Of a stretch of 27,293 nucleotides of DNA, positions 9,005-18,159 are shown in pieces (the first letter of the stretch is position 1; every line of letters starts with the position of its first letter). The notes below the pieces were generated by a model. The model was not told where the DNA came from. It saw nothing but the letters and a program-made list of their open reading frames with translations, and searched no databases. Location of the stretch: assembly GCA_037447335.1 (NCBI GenBank), contig JBBIGV010000048.1, forward strand, positions 1 through 27,293, written 5' to 3'. Origin of the DNA: JBBIGV01 sp037447335. Lineage in GTDB: Bacteria > Bacteroidota > Ignavibacteria > Ignavibacteriales > Ignavibacteriaceae. A program made the position numbers and the translations under genes.

Positions 9005-9132
9005 CTATCCTCTCCTTTAATTCTATTAAGTTTTAAAATTTAACTGGTAATTTTAGTTATTGAGGTTATGAAAAGCAAGGGAAATTAACCTTTCCGGCTT
9101 AACTTTTTTCCCCATAACCCTATAAAAATCAA

Positions 9133-11166
9133 TTACTTAGCAAGGACCATCTTAATAATCTGTCTGAAGTTATCCGCCCTGAACAGCGCAAAGTAAACAC
9201 CTGTGCTCAGGTTTTCGGCATTAAAATTTATTTCATAATCTCCCGGTGTGCGATAGCCTGACACCAGAGTGCTTACCGCATTTCCAAGCACATCAAATAT
9301 CTTCAAAGAAACGAAGGATTGACCTGCAAGAGAAAATCTGATAACAGTTTCAGGATTGAACGGATTAGGATAATTCTGATATAATATATGGGATATATTA
9401 AAATCGGAATTTACTTCTATCTCGTTGCTGAATGAATAACTGCCGTCAAGATCAATTTGTTTGAGACGGTAAAAGTTTAATCCGGAAATTGCTGTATTAT
9501 CTGTAAAAGAGTAATCGCTTGGCGTTGAAGTTGTGCCGTTACCATTGACAAAACCAATCGGGTAAAATTCATTATCCTGTGTTCGCCTTTGAATCTCAAA
9601 ACCCAGATTGTTTTGTTCGGTTGCGGTTGTCCAATTAAGCATAACGCCGTTTTGAACGGCATAACCGGAAAAGCTTACAAGCTCTACTGGAATCGGGAAA
9701 TAATTTACCGCGAGAAGTGCATCAATTATCCCCCAGCCAAGCAGCCTGTCGGGATTAGAATTTTGAGAAGCCGTATTTCTTAGTGCATCTCTTACCTGCA
9801 TCGGAGTTAAAGTATAATTCGCATCAAGTATTAAAGCTGCAACTCCTGCTGCTAACGGGCAGCTAAATGAAGTTCCGCTGCTAGTAGTATAATTTGTATT
9901 TCCCGAGGCAGAAGCAACATAAACAGATGAACCCATAGCGGCGACATCCGGTTTTATTCTTCCGTCAACAGTAGGACCAACACTGCTGAAAGATGATCTG
10001 TTACCTGAGCTTGTAACAGCACCGATTGAAATTACACTATCGCCATCAGCCGGTGCACTAAGAGTGTTTCGTGTTGAATGAAAACCACCGTTACCTGCAG
10101 AGTTAACCACAACAATACCAATGTGTGTTGCAAGATCTGCAGCTACGGTTATTCGCGCAGTGTTTCCGTCCATATCCATCCACGTGTAGCTCGGATACGG
10201 TGGATCAAAAGTGAGATAACCGAGTGATGTTGAGGTAACGTCAACGCCAATGCTGTCGGCCCATTCAAGAGCGGCAATCCAGTTATCTTCTTCAATCGGG
10301 GTTTCACTTTGAGTGTTTTCGGTTTTAGCCAGCAAATAATTTGAATTAAATGCCGGTCCGATGAGTTTTCCATCTTTAAATCCTCCGATAACAGACAGAG
10401 TTTGGGTACCATGAGTGCCTATTCCCTGTCCGCCCTGCCCGTCACCAACATACTCGCGGTTATTAACAAAATCCCAGGTTGCTACTATATTCATATCTGC
10501 AAAAACTTCGTGAGTAAGGCGGTTAAAACCGGCATCCATTACACAAATTGTAATTCCCTCCCCGGTGTAACCTAAGTTGTGCACTGCGGGTACTTTTATC
10601 TGATTTAACTGTGTAAACGAGTTTCCGTAATTATAATTGTTCACTTCACCTTGCTTGTAAGTAACGAATGGCTGACTTTGATTTTCAATTGTCACGTCAA
10701 TAATTTCCTGGTAATCTTTCTGTAACCTTGCAACCAGGTCAATTTGTTTTACGAAAGGAAGAGATGCTATCTGAGTAATTTCAGAAGTATTTGCAAATCC
10801 GCTAACGCCGTTAAACCATTTTGTTTTATGCCTGATAGCAAGTCCAAGCGCTTCAACAGAATTGATATATGCAGGAGCAACGGGTAGATCGCGATAGGAT
10901 AGAAGATTACCCTCTTTAAACATCTTCGCGCGCCGTTGAAATGATTTTTCACTAACGACACTTAGTGGGTTTATAAAATATTGTTCTGTTTGATTTCCTT
11001 TATCTTCAAAGAATATCCAGACTAAATGTTTTTCCTCCGTTTGTTTCGGGTTGATTTGTGATATTAGCGCATTTGTGCGTTTTTCAACAGGAGTTTGTGC
11101 AAATGTGTTTGAAAAAATCATTACACATATAAAAAACGCTGTTGTTATTAAATGAATCATTTTCAT
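9133..11166 (-). CDS. Secreted S8 subtilisin-like protease with T9SS sorting domain
   Basis: A 677-residue exported serine protease. A signal peptide (about 1-23, FAQ cut) precedes a propeptide-like region to about 195. The S8 catalytic domain has Asp211 in VMDAGFN, His252 in GTHGT, the oxyanion Asn359 in SAGNGG and Ser433 in SGTSFSCP, so it looks active. A short beta domain follows (about 490-590). The C terminus carries a type A T9SS sorting domain beginning YQNYPNPFNPET at about 596, with LKIFDVLGN and STGVYFALFRA, which targets the protein across the outer membrane. GGCGGAG lies just before two in-frame ATG codons at 11166 and 11160, and either may be used. The gap to metG upstream is 37 bases, so the two may share a transcript. 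Confidence 0.93.
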   Translation of the reverse strand: MKMIHLITTAFFICVMIFSNTFAQTPVEKRTNALISQINPKQTEEKHLVWIFFEDKGNQTEQYFINPLSVVSEKSFQRRAKMFKEGNLLSYRDLPVAPAYINSVEALGLAIRHKTKWFNGVSGFANTSEITQIASLPFVKQIDLVARLQKDYQEIIDVTIENQSQPFVTYKQGEVNNYNYGNSFTQLNQIKVPAVHNLGYTGEGITICVMDAGFNRLTHEVFADMNIVATWDFVNNREYVGDGQGGQGIGTHGTQTLSVIGGFKDGKLIGPAFNSNYLLAKTENTQSETPIEEDNWIAALEWADSIGVDVTSTSLGYLTFDPPYPSYTWMDMDGNTARITVAADLATHIGIVVVNSAGNGGFHSTRNTLSAPADGDSVISIGAVTSSGNRSSFSSVGPTVDGRIKPDVAAMGSSVYVASASGNTNYTTSSGTSFSCPLAAGVAALILDANYTLTPMQVRDALRNTASQNSNPDRLLGWGIIDALLAVNYFPIPVELVSFSGYAVQNGVMLNWTTATEQNNLGFEIQRRTQDNEFYPIGFVNGNGTTSTPSDYSFTDNTAISGLNFYRLKQIDLDGSYSFSNEIEVNSDFNISHILYQNYPNPFNPETVIRFSLAGQSFVSLKIFDVLGNAVSTLVSGYRTPGDYEINFNAENLSTGVYFALFRADNFRQIIKMVLAK

Positions 11167-11203
11167 CTCCGCCTCATAAAGTTATAGCATTCAATTATAA
11201 AAA

Positions 11204-13264
11204 TTATTTAACTCTTGTTCCTCTTTTAACAGAATTCTCCACAGTTATTAATTGCAAACCACCGTCTTCAGTTTCTGCAGCCAGTATCATTCCCCTTGAT
11301 TCCAGTCCCATCAGCTTAGCCGGCTGAAGGTTTGAAACCAGCACAACTTTTTTCCCTATCAGGGCTTCAGGTTTGTAGCTTTTTGCGATACCGGCAATTA
11401 CTTGTCGCTCTTCGTTATCAATCCTCACCTTAAGCTTAAGAAGTTTTTCACTTTTTTTCACATTTTCCGCTTCAATTATTTCAGCAACACGAAGATGTGT
11501 TTTCATAAAATCATCATAAGTTATCAGTTCGTCAGCAGTCTTTTCAGCCTGCTCTGATTTACCGAGTTTGTTTATTTGCGCTTCGATTTTTTCATCTTCT
11601 ATTTTAGGGAAAAGAATTTCTGCCTGATTCAGTTTATGTCCTTCTTGTAATTGCGGTTTGCCTGAGTCAGACCATTGAACAGGTTTTGAGTTCAGCATAT
11701 TAAACAACTTCTTTGATGAGAATGGAAGAACGGGTGAAAATAATTCGGCTAGTGTATAAATTGCCTGCAGACAGACATTAAGTGTTGTTGCGCATTTTTC
11801 CTTATCTGATTTAACGGTTATCCAGGGCTCTGAATCATTAAAATATTTATTGCCATCGCGTGCAAGGTTCATTATTTCGTTAACGCCATCACGAATTTTA
11901 TACTTTTCAAAATAATCAGAAATTCTTTTAGGGTATTCAGAAATCTCTTTCAGTATATCCTTATCAATTTTCTGCAGCTCAGAAACCGGTGGAACTTTAC
12001 CTTCGAAATGTTTGAACACGAAGGTAAAAGTTCTGTTAATAAAGTTACCGAGAATATCAGCAAGCTCACTGTTGTTTCTTAACTGAAATTCCTTCCAGTA
12101 AAAATCTGTGTCGCGTGTTTCGGGTAAATTTGCAGCAAGAGTATAACGCAGTAAATCGGGGTCGAATAAGTCGAGAAATTCATCAACATCAATTCCCCAC
12201 CCGCGGCTTTTAGAAAATTTTTTCCCTTCAAAATTTAAGAATTCATTTGCAGGAACATTTTGCGGGAGGCAATACTGCCCCTTACCTTCTTGCCCGTCTG
12301 ATTGACGGGTTTCATTCCATGCCATTAAGATTGCCGGAAAAATAATAGTATGAAAGACGACATTATCCTTACCAATAAAGGCAATATATTTAGTTGTTGG
12401 ATCCTGCCAGTACTTTTTCCATAAATCAGGTTTATTAATTTTTTGTGAATACTCTTTTGTTGATGAAATGTAACCGAGCACCGCTTCAAACCACACGTAG
12501 ATAACTTTTCCTGCAGCGCCTTCAACAGGAACTTTTATTCCCCAGTCGAGGTCGCGTGTTATTGCTCTATCCTTCAATCCTTCTTTAAACCAGCCGCGGC
12601 AATACTGAAGCACATTATCCTTCCATCCGAATTTTTCATTCATTTCTTTAACGTACTTTTCAAGCTGCGGCTGATACTTTCCAAGCGGAAAGTAATAGTG
12701 TGAAGTTTCTTTCAGTGTTGGGGTACCGCCAGAAATTTTGCTTTTAGGATTTTTTAATTCTGAAGGATCATAGAGTGCACCGCAGTTTTCACATTCATCG
12801 CTCCGTGCCTCCTCGTTTCCGCATTTGGGGCAGGTTCCTTCAACGTACCTGTCGGGTAAAAACATCCTGGCTTTGTCATCATAAAATTGAAGTGATTTTC
12901 TTTCGATCAGCAGCCCGCGATTATAAAATTCAAGAAAAAATTCTTTTGCAGTTTCATGATGAATCGGGAGGCTTGTTCGCGAATAGTTATCGAAACTCAT
13001 TCCAAATCGTTCGAATGCCTTTTTATTTGCCTCGTGAAACCGGTCAATAATTACCTTCGGAGAAACTTTTTCCTTGTCTGCGCTTATAGTGATGGGAACA
13101 CCGTGCTCATCTGAGCCGCAGATGTAAAGAACATCGTCACCGTTCAATCTTTTATATCGCACGTAAATGTCGGCGGGAAGATATGCGCCGCTTAAATGTC
13201 CTAAATGAATTGGTCCGTTTGCGTAAGGAAGTGCAGATGTAACGAGAACTTTTTCTTTAGCCAA
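11204..13264 (-). CDS. metG: Methionyl-tRNA synthetase with C-terminal tRNA-binding domain
   Basis: A 686-residue class I synthetase that charges tRNA-Met. It shows the HIGH signature HLGH (20-23), a zinc knuckle with Cys145, 148, 158 and 161, and the KMSKS variant KFSKS (349-353). The anticodon-binding helical domain spans about 400-560, and a fused EMAP-II/Trbp111 OB-fold runs from about 584 to the end, including RVAEIIEAE and SNLQPAKLMGLES. The start is a TTG at 13264; no ATG lies upstream in frame and no strong ribosome site is seen. There is one oddity. Around residues 320-330 (TRQSDGQEGKG), just before the conserved PxNVPANEFL, the coding sequence contains a small perfect hairpin (12293-12309) that looks like an inserted in-frame palindrome. 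Confidence 0.96.
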   Translation of the reverse strand: MAKEKVLVTSALPYANGPIHLGHLSGAYLPADIYVRYKRLNGDDVLYICGSDEHGVPITISADKEKVSPKVIIDRFHEANKKAFERFGMSFDNYSRTSLPIHHETAKEFFLEFYNRGLLIERKSLQFYDDKARMFLPDRYVEGTCPKCGNEEARSDECENCGALYDPSELKNPKSKISGGTPTLKETSHYYFPLGKYQPQLEKYVKEMNEKFGWKDNVLQYCRGWFKEGLKDRAITRDLDWGIKVPVEGAAGKVIYVWFEAVLGYISSTKEYSQKINKPDLWKKYWQDPTTKYIAFIGKDNVVFHTIIFPAILMAWNETRQSDGQEGKGQYCLPQNVPANEFLNFEGKKFSKSRGWGIDVDEFLDLFDPDLLRYTLAANLPETRDTDFYWKEFQLRNNSELADILGNFINRTFTFVFKHFEGKVPPVSELQKIDKDILKEISEYPKRISDYFEKYKIRDGVNEIMNLARDGNKYFNDSEPWITVKSDKEKCATTLNVCLQAIYTLAELFSPVLPFSSKKLFNMLNSKPVQWSDSGKPQLQEGHKLNQAEILFPKIEDEKIEAQINKLGKSEQAEKTADELITYDDFMKTHLRVAEIIEAENVKKSEKLLKLKVRIDNEERQVIAGIAKSYKPEALIGKKVVLVSNLQPAKLMGLESRGMILAAETEDGGLQLITVENSVKRGTRVK
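12293..12309. repeat. 6-bp perfect hairpin inside metG
   Basis: CCCGTC, loop TGATT, GACGGG, extended by a G:T pair. It is located within the metG coding frame, in a short low-conservation loop of the protein (TRQSDGQ). It reads through without disturbing the frame. It could be a chance hairpin or an in-frame palindromic repeat insertion. Confidence 0.5.
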
Positions 13265-13367
13265 TTTGTAAACCGGATGTATGAAACAAAAATTTTAGTG
13301 TGGAAATATACAGAAATGGAAAGAAAATGACATAAGTTAAAAACAGACCTGAAGTTCGTTAATGCAG

Positions 13368-13783
13368 CTATTCAACGTATTTTACTTTAAGCCCTATTTT
13401 TTGTGCCGCCAGAATTTGTTTTTTATCAGACGAAATAAACAATTCGGGATGCCAGATTTGCGCGGAAGCAATGTGAATAGCAGCCAATGTGCGAAGATTG
13501 TTCTTCTCTAACAGTATAATTGCTTTGGAAATAACTTCGGGAACAACATTGATGATATCAACACTATTTAATCCATAAATAATTCTATCTTTTATCAAAG
13601 GATAATCACTTCGATTAATACTTTTATCGCGTAAACGTCTGTTTAATGCAGAAATTATTTCCGGGAAACATAAACTGCTCATTGCGATTGAATTCGAATT
13701 ACGGAAGATGTTTGCAATATCATCGCTCCCTGATTCTTCAATAAACAATTTTGCAAATGCGGAAGAATCGAAGATGTACGCAT
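13368..13783 (-). pseudogene. VapC-like PIN-domain toxin, frameshifted at codon 2 and lacking a catalytic Asp
   Basis: This is the PIN-domain RNase half of a toxin-antitoxin pair. The ATG at 13783 directly follows the antitoxin stop, but its frame is closed. The PIN sequence (AYIFDSSAFAKLFIEESG, then PEIISALNRR and FISSDKK) lies one frame over. One missing base in codon 2 would give MR-YIFDSSAFAKLF, a normal VapC start, and a protein of about 138 residues. In the true frame there is no ATG, GTG or TTG before the TTG at 13748, which would lose the first catalytic Asp. In addition, the conserved LRTLDAIHxASA reads LRTLAAIHIASA (Ala codon at 13482-13484), removing another metal-binding Asp. The toxin is therefore probably dead twice over. 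The family call is good from overall pattern; the frameshift is read directly from the sequence. Confidence 0.75.
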
Positions 13784-14014
13784 TTAAGAAGTTTCTCTTT
13801 CCTCTAAAATTGCAGAAGATAAATTCCTTCCCTTGGCAATAATGCGCTTAAGTGGTTCCCTCAATAAATAATCTACGCTTTCAGTTTTATCGGGGGGTAC
13901 TATTTTCGCGATTGGTTTGCCATGTCTTAATATTAATAGGATTTCGCCTTTTTCAACCGCGGATAATAGCAAGGAAGTGTTATTCCTGAATTCCGTAAAA
14001 CTTACAGTTCTCAT
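13784..14014 (-). CDS. Phd/YefM-type antitoxin
   Basis: A 76-residue antitoxin. The N-terminal part MRTVSFTEFRNNTSLLLSAV and GKPIAKIVP are typical of the Phd/YefM fold, which binds its own operator as a dimer; the C-terminal half would wrap and block the toxin. The ATG at 14014 has AAAGGG about eight bases upstream. Its TAA stop abuts the ATG of the downstream PIN toxin gene, the usual coupled arrangement. Antitoxin genes of this type normally autoregulate from the region just upstream, where the AT-rich 14015-14100 segment would hold the operator, though I see no clear palindrome there. The frame is intact although its toxin partner appears dead. Confidence 0.82.
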   Translation of the reverse strand: MRTVSFTEFRNNTSLLLSAVEKGEILLILRHGKPIAKIVPPDKTESVDYLLREPLKRIIAKGRNLSSAILEERETS

Positions 14015-14221
14015 TATTTATACCCTTTCGAATTTTTTATGCAATAATGTACATCATTGAATTAAAGACTACAAATACTTATAAATTTTGTTAAATAAAA
14101 TTGGTTATTACAGATGAAGATTAAAAAAATTACCCTTTAAAATCGTTCGATGTTCTGATCCGTTTTTAAACTATGTAAAATTTATTTCAGCATAATTTTG
14201 AACAATTTAACAGCAAAAAAG

Positions 14222-14249
14222 TTGAATTTCTTTGAAAAATTATTATAAT
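14222..14249 (+). promoter_or_regulatory. sigma70-like promoter upstream of the Ala/Gly-rich repeat gene
   Basis: TTGAAT at 14222-14227 and a perfect TATAAT at 14244-14249 are separated by 16 bases, 36 bases before the ATG at 14285. The ribosome site AAAGGA follows at 14271-14276. The region is very AT-rich, so a chance match is possible. Confidence 0.4.
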
Positions 14250-14284
14250 AAAGCTATCCTAACATTAATCAAAGGAATAAAATC

Positions 14285-14847
14285 ATGGTATTCTCATTAA
14301 TTTCCCGCCTCGTAAACGGTGTAAAAGGCGGAGTATCAGCAAGCTTAAAAGGCGTAAGTGATAAGCCGGAACATCGCTTGGAGTCGTTAAAAACCTTACT
14401 GTTAATACTCTTAAGGATACAGGCGACTTGTTAAAAGAAGGGATAAAATTACCTGCATCAATTGTTCAGGGTGCGCTTAACGGTGTAGCGGAAATCGGTG
14501 CATCGGTTGTTAAGTCTGTAAAAGGTGTTGTTGGCGGGACTGTGCAGGGCGTTATGGAATCAGGCGGTAAACAGGACGAAGCAGTCAAAGGAGCGGTGGG
14601 ACAGGCAATCCACAGCGCAAAAGAACTTGGCATTGACATTGGTGAAACCGCGCTTGAAGCTGTTAAAGGTTCTGTTGATGCTGTAAAAACTGTCGGCGGC
14701 GATACATTTGAAGCAACCAAATCAGCAGTTATGGCTGCTATGGAAGCGGCAATGGAAGTTGGCGGCGAAGCCGTTGATTCTGTTAAGAACACTCTTTCTT
14801 CAGGTGTTGATGGCGCAAAGAATATTATTGATTCAATCAAAAAGTAG
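14285..14847 (+). pseudogene. Ala/Gly/Val-rich amphipathic repeat protein with one-base frameshift
   Basis: No known family is recognised. The ATG at 14285 has AAAGGA eight bases upstream and opens MVFSLISRLVNGVKGGVSAS. Near 14360-14364 the frame breaks: the original frame ends after 49 codons, while the frame one base back continues AGTSLGVVKNLTVNTLKD and on to the stop at 14847. Restoring one base (for example an A in GATAAG) gives a single 187-residue protein. The body is a chain of units of roughly 18-26 residues starting V/T-K-G/N/S-x-V/L and often ending EVGGDAxEA, predicted as amphipathic helices. This resembles LEA-like, phasin-like or apolipoprotein-like proteins. There is no Cys, Trp or catalytic motif. 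It has its own promoter-like sequence and a downstream terminator. A downstream start at TTG 14428 would give a 139-residue protein without the N terminus. The break may be a sequencing error. Confidence 0.6.
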
Positions 14848-14889
14848 ATATCTGCAGCATCTTGTTAACTCACGTTACGCAAGATAGAC

Positions 14890-14996
14890 AGATGACATCT
14901 TTTATTAAGAAAATAAATACTGATTATTTAAAAATTTTTATTTGAGAAGTGAATTAAATACAGAAAGCTAAGATGTCATCTCTTTACTGATTATTT
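14890..14996. repeat. paired palindrome AGATGWCATCT with duplicated flank
   Basis: This fills most of the gene-free stretch between the repeat-protein gene and the GH3 pseudogene. AGATGACATCTT at 14890-14901 and AAGATGTCATCT at 14970-14981 are exact 12-base inverted repeats, and each arm is itself an odd palindrome. A direct repeat TACTGATTATTT follows each arm (14918-14929 and 14985-14996), so the segment may be an imperfect duplication. The same arms recur at 25195-25241. No coding sequence is seen here. Confidence 0.7.
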
Positions 14997-15027
14997 TTGT
15001 GTAAGGTGACTTATTAACTTTAATAAC

Positions 15028-15059
15028 ACCTGCTCGAAAGATAGAGCAGGTATTTTTTT
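15028..15059 (+). terminator. rho-independent terminator
   Basis: A perfect 8-bp stem, ACCTGCTC / GAGCAGGT, with loop GAAAGATA, is followed by a run of seven T. It lies about 180 bases after the repeat-protein stop on the same strand and is the obvious end of that transcript. Confidence 0.85.
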
Positions 15060-15134
15060 ATGCGTTTTCACAATACGAATAATGACCGGCAGTTAAAATT
15101 ATTTTTACATTTCCTGGTTAACTAAAGATACCGT

Positions 15135-18060
15135 TTACCTTCCAACAGCTCTGATGATAGCATCATGAATTTCAGGACGGAATGAAAAAATTGCCGGGTT
15201 ACTGCCATCCGGATAAACACGATTGGTTAAAAGTACAATTATTAATTCTCTTTCAGGATCAACAAATAACGAAGTGCCGGTAAATCCTGTATGTCCATAA
15301 GCTGTTTCAGAAGAGAGTTTGCCGCCCGGGAATGTTTCTGTATGCTTAACATCCCAGCCGTACGCACGAAGATTTTTACCCTGGCTTTTTGTTCATGCTG
15401 ATATTGTTGAAGATTTAATTATCCGTAAATCGTTGTAATATCCGTTTTGCAGCATCATCTGAAGAAAAATCGAAAGGTCGCGCGCTGTTGAGAATAAACC
15501 TGAATGACCTGATACACCTCCCATCAGAAAAGTATTATAATCATAAACTACACCTTTGTTTCTTTTATTCTTATCATATCTGCCGCTTGTTGGCAAACAG
15601 TAATACCACAACTCCATCCCGGGGTTATACATAGTTCGTCTCATTCCAAGCGGTGAAAAAATATTATCACTTACAAACTTATCTAAAGTTGTACCGGAGA
15701 GCTTTTCTATAATAAGCTGCAGAACTATCATCCCCGCATCGCTGTACAGTGTTTGTGCACCCGTAGGATATTGAAGATTTTCCTCAAAGATAGATTTAAC
15801 AATCTCTTCTTTAGAAGTATACAAATCTTTATAGTTTCCTGATCGTCCGAATCCCGCATTGTGCAGAAGAAGATTCTTTACTTTTACTTGTTCGTTTCCG
15901 TTCTTCCTGAAACCGGGTAAATAGTGTTCAACATATTGTTCCGTGTCAAGCTTTCCCTCATCACTTAAGATCATTGCTGCGGTGGTTGCGGCAACAACTT
16001 CTGTAAGCGATGCCAGATCAAATATTGCTTCTTTCATAACCGGGGTTGATAAGCTGTCGTAAGTAAAATTTCCAAAAGGCTTCTCATAAATTACACGTCC
16101 TTTATGGTCTGCCAGTAATACACCGCCAGGAAATTTTTTTTCTTCAAGAGCACTTTGAATAAGATCGTTTACTTCCTGAAAATCGTTTAAAGGGTGTTCT
16201 TCAACTCCAGTGAATACGAGCCTGCTGCTTCGCATTTGCAATCCGCCTCCTAATCCGAAAGGAGAGTTAGGAAGTGAAACAGGCAGTATTCCTCTGATAT
16301 TAATATTTCCTGTTAAAGCATCCAGCATTGCGCGGCGGGTTGCAGAAACATCACCATACGAACACAAATATGTCTTTGCAGTTGGAAATGCTGAAAGCAC
16401 ATAAGGATTTTCCATACTAACAATTACAACCGGTTTTTCCAGATTAAGGATTTCTTCAACAAAAGAAAATAATTTTCGCGACTGTTTGGAAATGTTAGCC
16501 TCTTCTGATAAATCAAAATAAGCTGATATTATTACCAACCCGGCTTTGTTTGCAACTGCATTAGCCACTTTAAAATCATTTTCTCTGCTCTTTCTGTTCA
16601 GATAAACAGATGTTACATTGCCCAGGTTATCCTAAAGCAGCGTCTGGAAAGAGCTGCCTCTCCTGTCACCCGCTGCATCGTTAACTGTAATCAAGGCAAT
16701 ATCATAATAAGCTTTGGGATCTATCGGAATTATTTCATCATCATTCCTTACGAGAGTAACAGACCTTTCTGCTATTTCTCTTGATAAACGCAGATGTTCT
16801 CTTTTTCCGATAACATCTTTAACAAACTGAAAATTTTGTGATCTGCTCTTATCAAGCTTAAGCCAGCGTTTAGCTGAAAGAATTTTCCGGACGCTATAAT
16901 TAATCCTCTCCTCGCTTATCTCTCCGTCTTCAACGGCAAAATAGATTGAGTTTATCGCAAGCTCTTCATCAGGCGGCATTAAAATAATATCATTGCCGGC
17001 TTTAACGGCAAGCACTGAAGCTTCCCCTACTGAATAATAATTTGTAACGGCATTCATATTCATTGCATCAGTTACAATCAAACCATCGAAACCCATTTCT
17101 TCCTGAAGAAGGTCCGTAACAATTTTTTTGGATAGACTGGAAGGAATTCTTTCATAAGTTCAAGAGCAGGAACGTAAAGATGACCAATCATAACCGATGG
17201 CACTCCGGCTTTTATGAGCCGCGCAAACGGAACAAGTTCATTATTAGCGAGATTGATCCTGTCTAATGAAATTGTTGGAAGTTCTTTATGTGAATCAACA
17301 TTTGTATTACCATGCCCGGGGAAATGTTTTGCAGTTGAGATCATCCTGCTTTCTTTTGAACCGCGCACGAAAGCTGCAGAGTATTGCGAGACTAATTCTT
17401 TGTTCTCTGAAAAAGAACTGTTGTTTATTACCGGGTTATAAGGATTATTATTTATGTCGGCTACCGGTGCAAAATTCTGATGCACTCCGAGCGCTCGTGA
17501 TTCCAAAGCATTTATTTTACCCATTTTATAGGCAAGGTTTACATCTTCGGCTGCAGCCACCGACATGTTCGAAGGGAATTCAGTTGCATCGCTTAAACGG
17601 TATCCAAGCCCGCACTCAAAGTCTGCAGAAATAAGCAGCGGCACATCCGAATTCTCCTGAAGAAAATTTAAATTCTTAGCAGTGTTTTCGATATCACCCT
17701 AAAAAAAATAAACCCGCCGACTTTTGTATGCTTTGCTAATCTTACAAACCGTTCGTATTGTGCGCTGCCTTCTTTAAGTTAGCTGCCGTATGCCCATGGC
17801 ATTATCATCTGCGCAATTTTTTCGCGCAGACTCATATTCGAAATAGTCTCTTCTATCCATACTTTATCTTCTTCATCCAGATGGAACACAGAAGGATATA
17901 TAACCGGAGTAACAACAGACGGTTCTTCAATCATTGGTATTTTCACTTCAATTTCCGCAGCCTGCTTTGTATAGAAGATGTAAGAAGGATGCAGTGAAAA
18001 CATTAATAATATTATCACTCTTATCCAGAAGTTCAGATTTGTAAAAGTATTTCTTATCAT
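15135..18060 (-). pseudogene. GH3 beta-N-acetylglucosaminidase (NagZ-like) fused to a serine hydrolase, inactivated by five lesions
   Basis: Reconstructed as one protein of about 975 codons. It has an N-terminal membrane/signal segment (about 12-30), a GH3 domain with the NagZ signature KHFPGHGNTNVDSH and the nucleophile region GLIVTDAMNM, a GH3 C-terminal alpha/beta domain, and a CubicO/class C beta-lactamase-like domain (LLLHNAG, YSDAGM, HTGFTGTS). Such fusions in Bacteroidota release sugars and process peptidoglycan fragments. Lesions in order along the gene are: TAA at 17779-17781, a one-base deletion at about 17699-17701 (FIFF-K-GD would be restored), a one-base deletion in the run 17123-17129, TAG at 16632-16634 and TGA at 15393-15395. 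The true C terminus (TKSQGKN through RAVGR) continues in frame to the TAA at 15135. The hydrolase SxxK also reads SLTE (codon 15999-16001), so that active site is lost too. It is the last gene of the recycling operon. Confidence 0.88.
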
Positions 18061-18159
18061 AAAGTGAATTTTTTGTTAGATGAACAACCAGTTTATTATA
18101 ACGCAAAATGTTTTTAATTCCGACAGTAAGAATTTGTTTTTAGATACCTGATATTAATT

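Noticed and set aside
13368..13783. Programmed frameshift in the PIN toxin.
   Set aside because: There is no slippery heptamer or downstream structure, and the catalytic Asp is also lost, so simple decay is more likely.
14015..14221. Small gene or RNA in the AT-rich gap upstream of the repeat protein.
   Set aside because: There is no ORF with a start and ribosome site and no stable hairpin; it is best read as promoter/operator space.
14466..14840. 124-codon antisense frame over the repeat-protein gene.
   Set aside because: It is an antisense shadow of a repetitive Ala/Gly-rich gene, rich in Ser/Thr/Pro/Ala, with no ribosome site or family resemblance.
17266..17634. 122-codon plus-strand frame inside the GH3 pseudogene.
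   Set aside because: It is antisense to a well-conserved GH3 sequence and has no recognisable domain.
15135..18060. In-frame stops explained by an alternative genetic code or recoding.
   Set aside because: TAA, TAG and TGA all occur, two frameshifts accompany them, and every intact gene nearby uses the standard code with normal stops.
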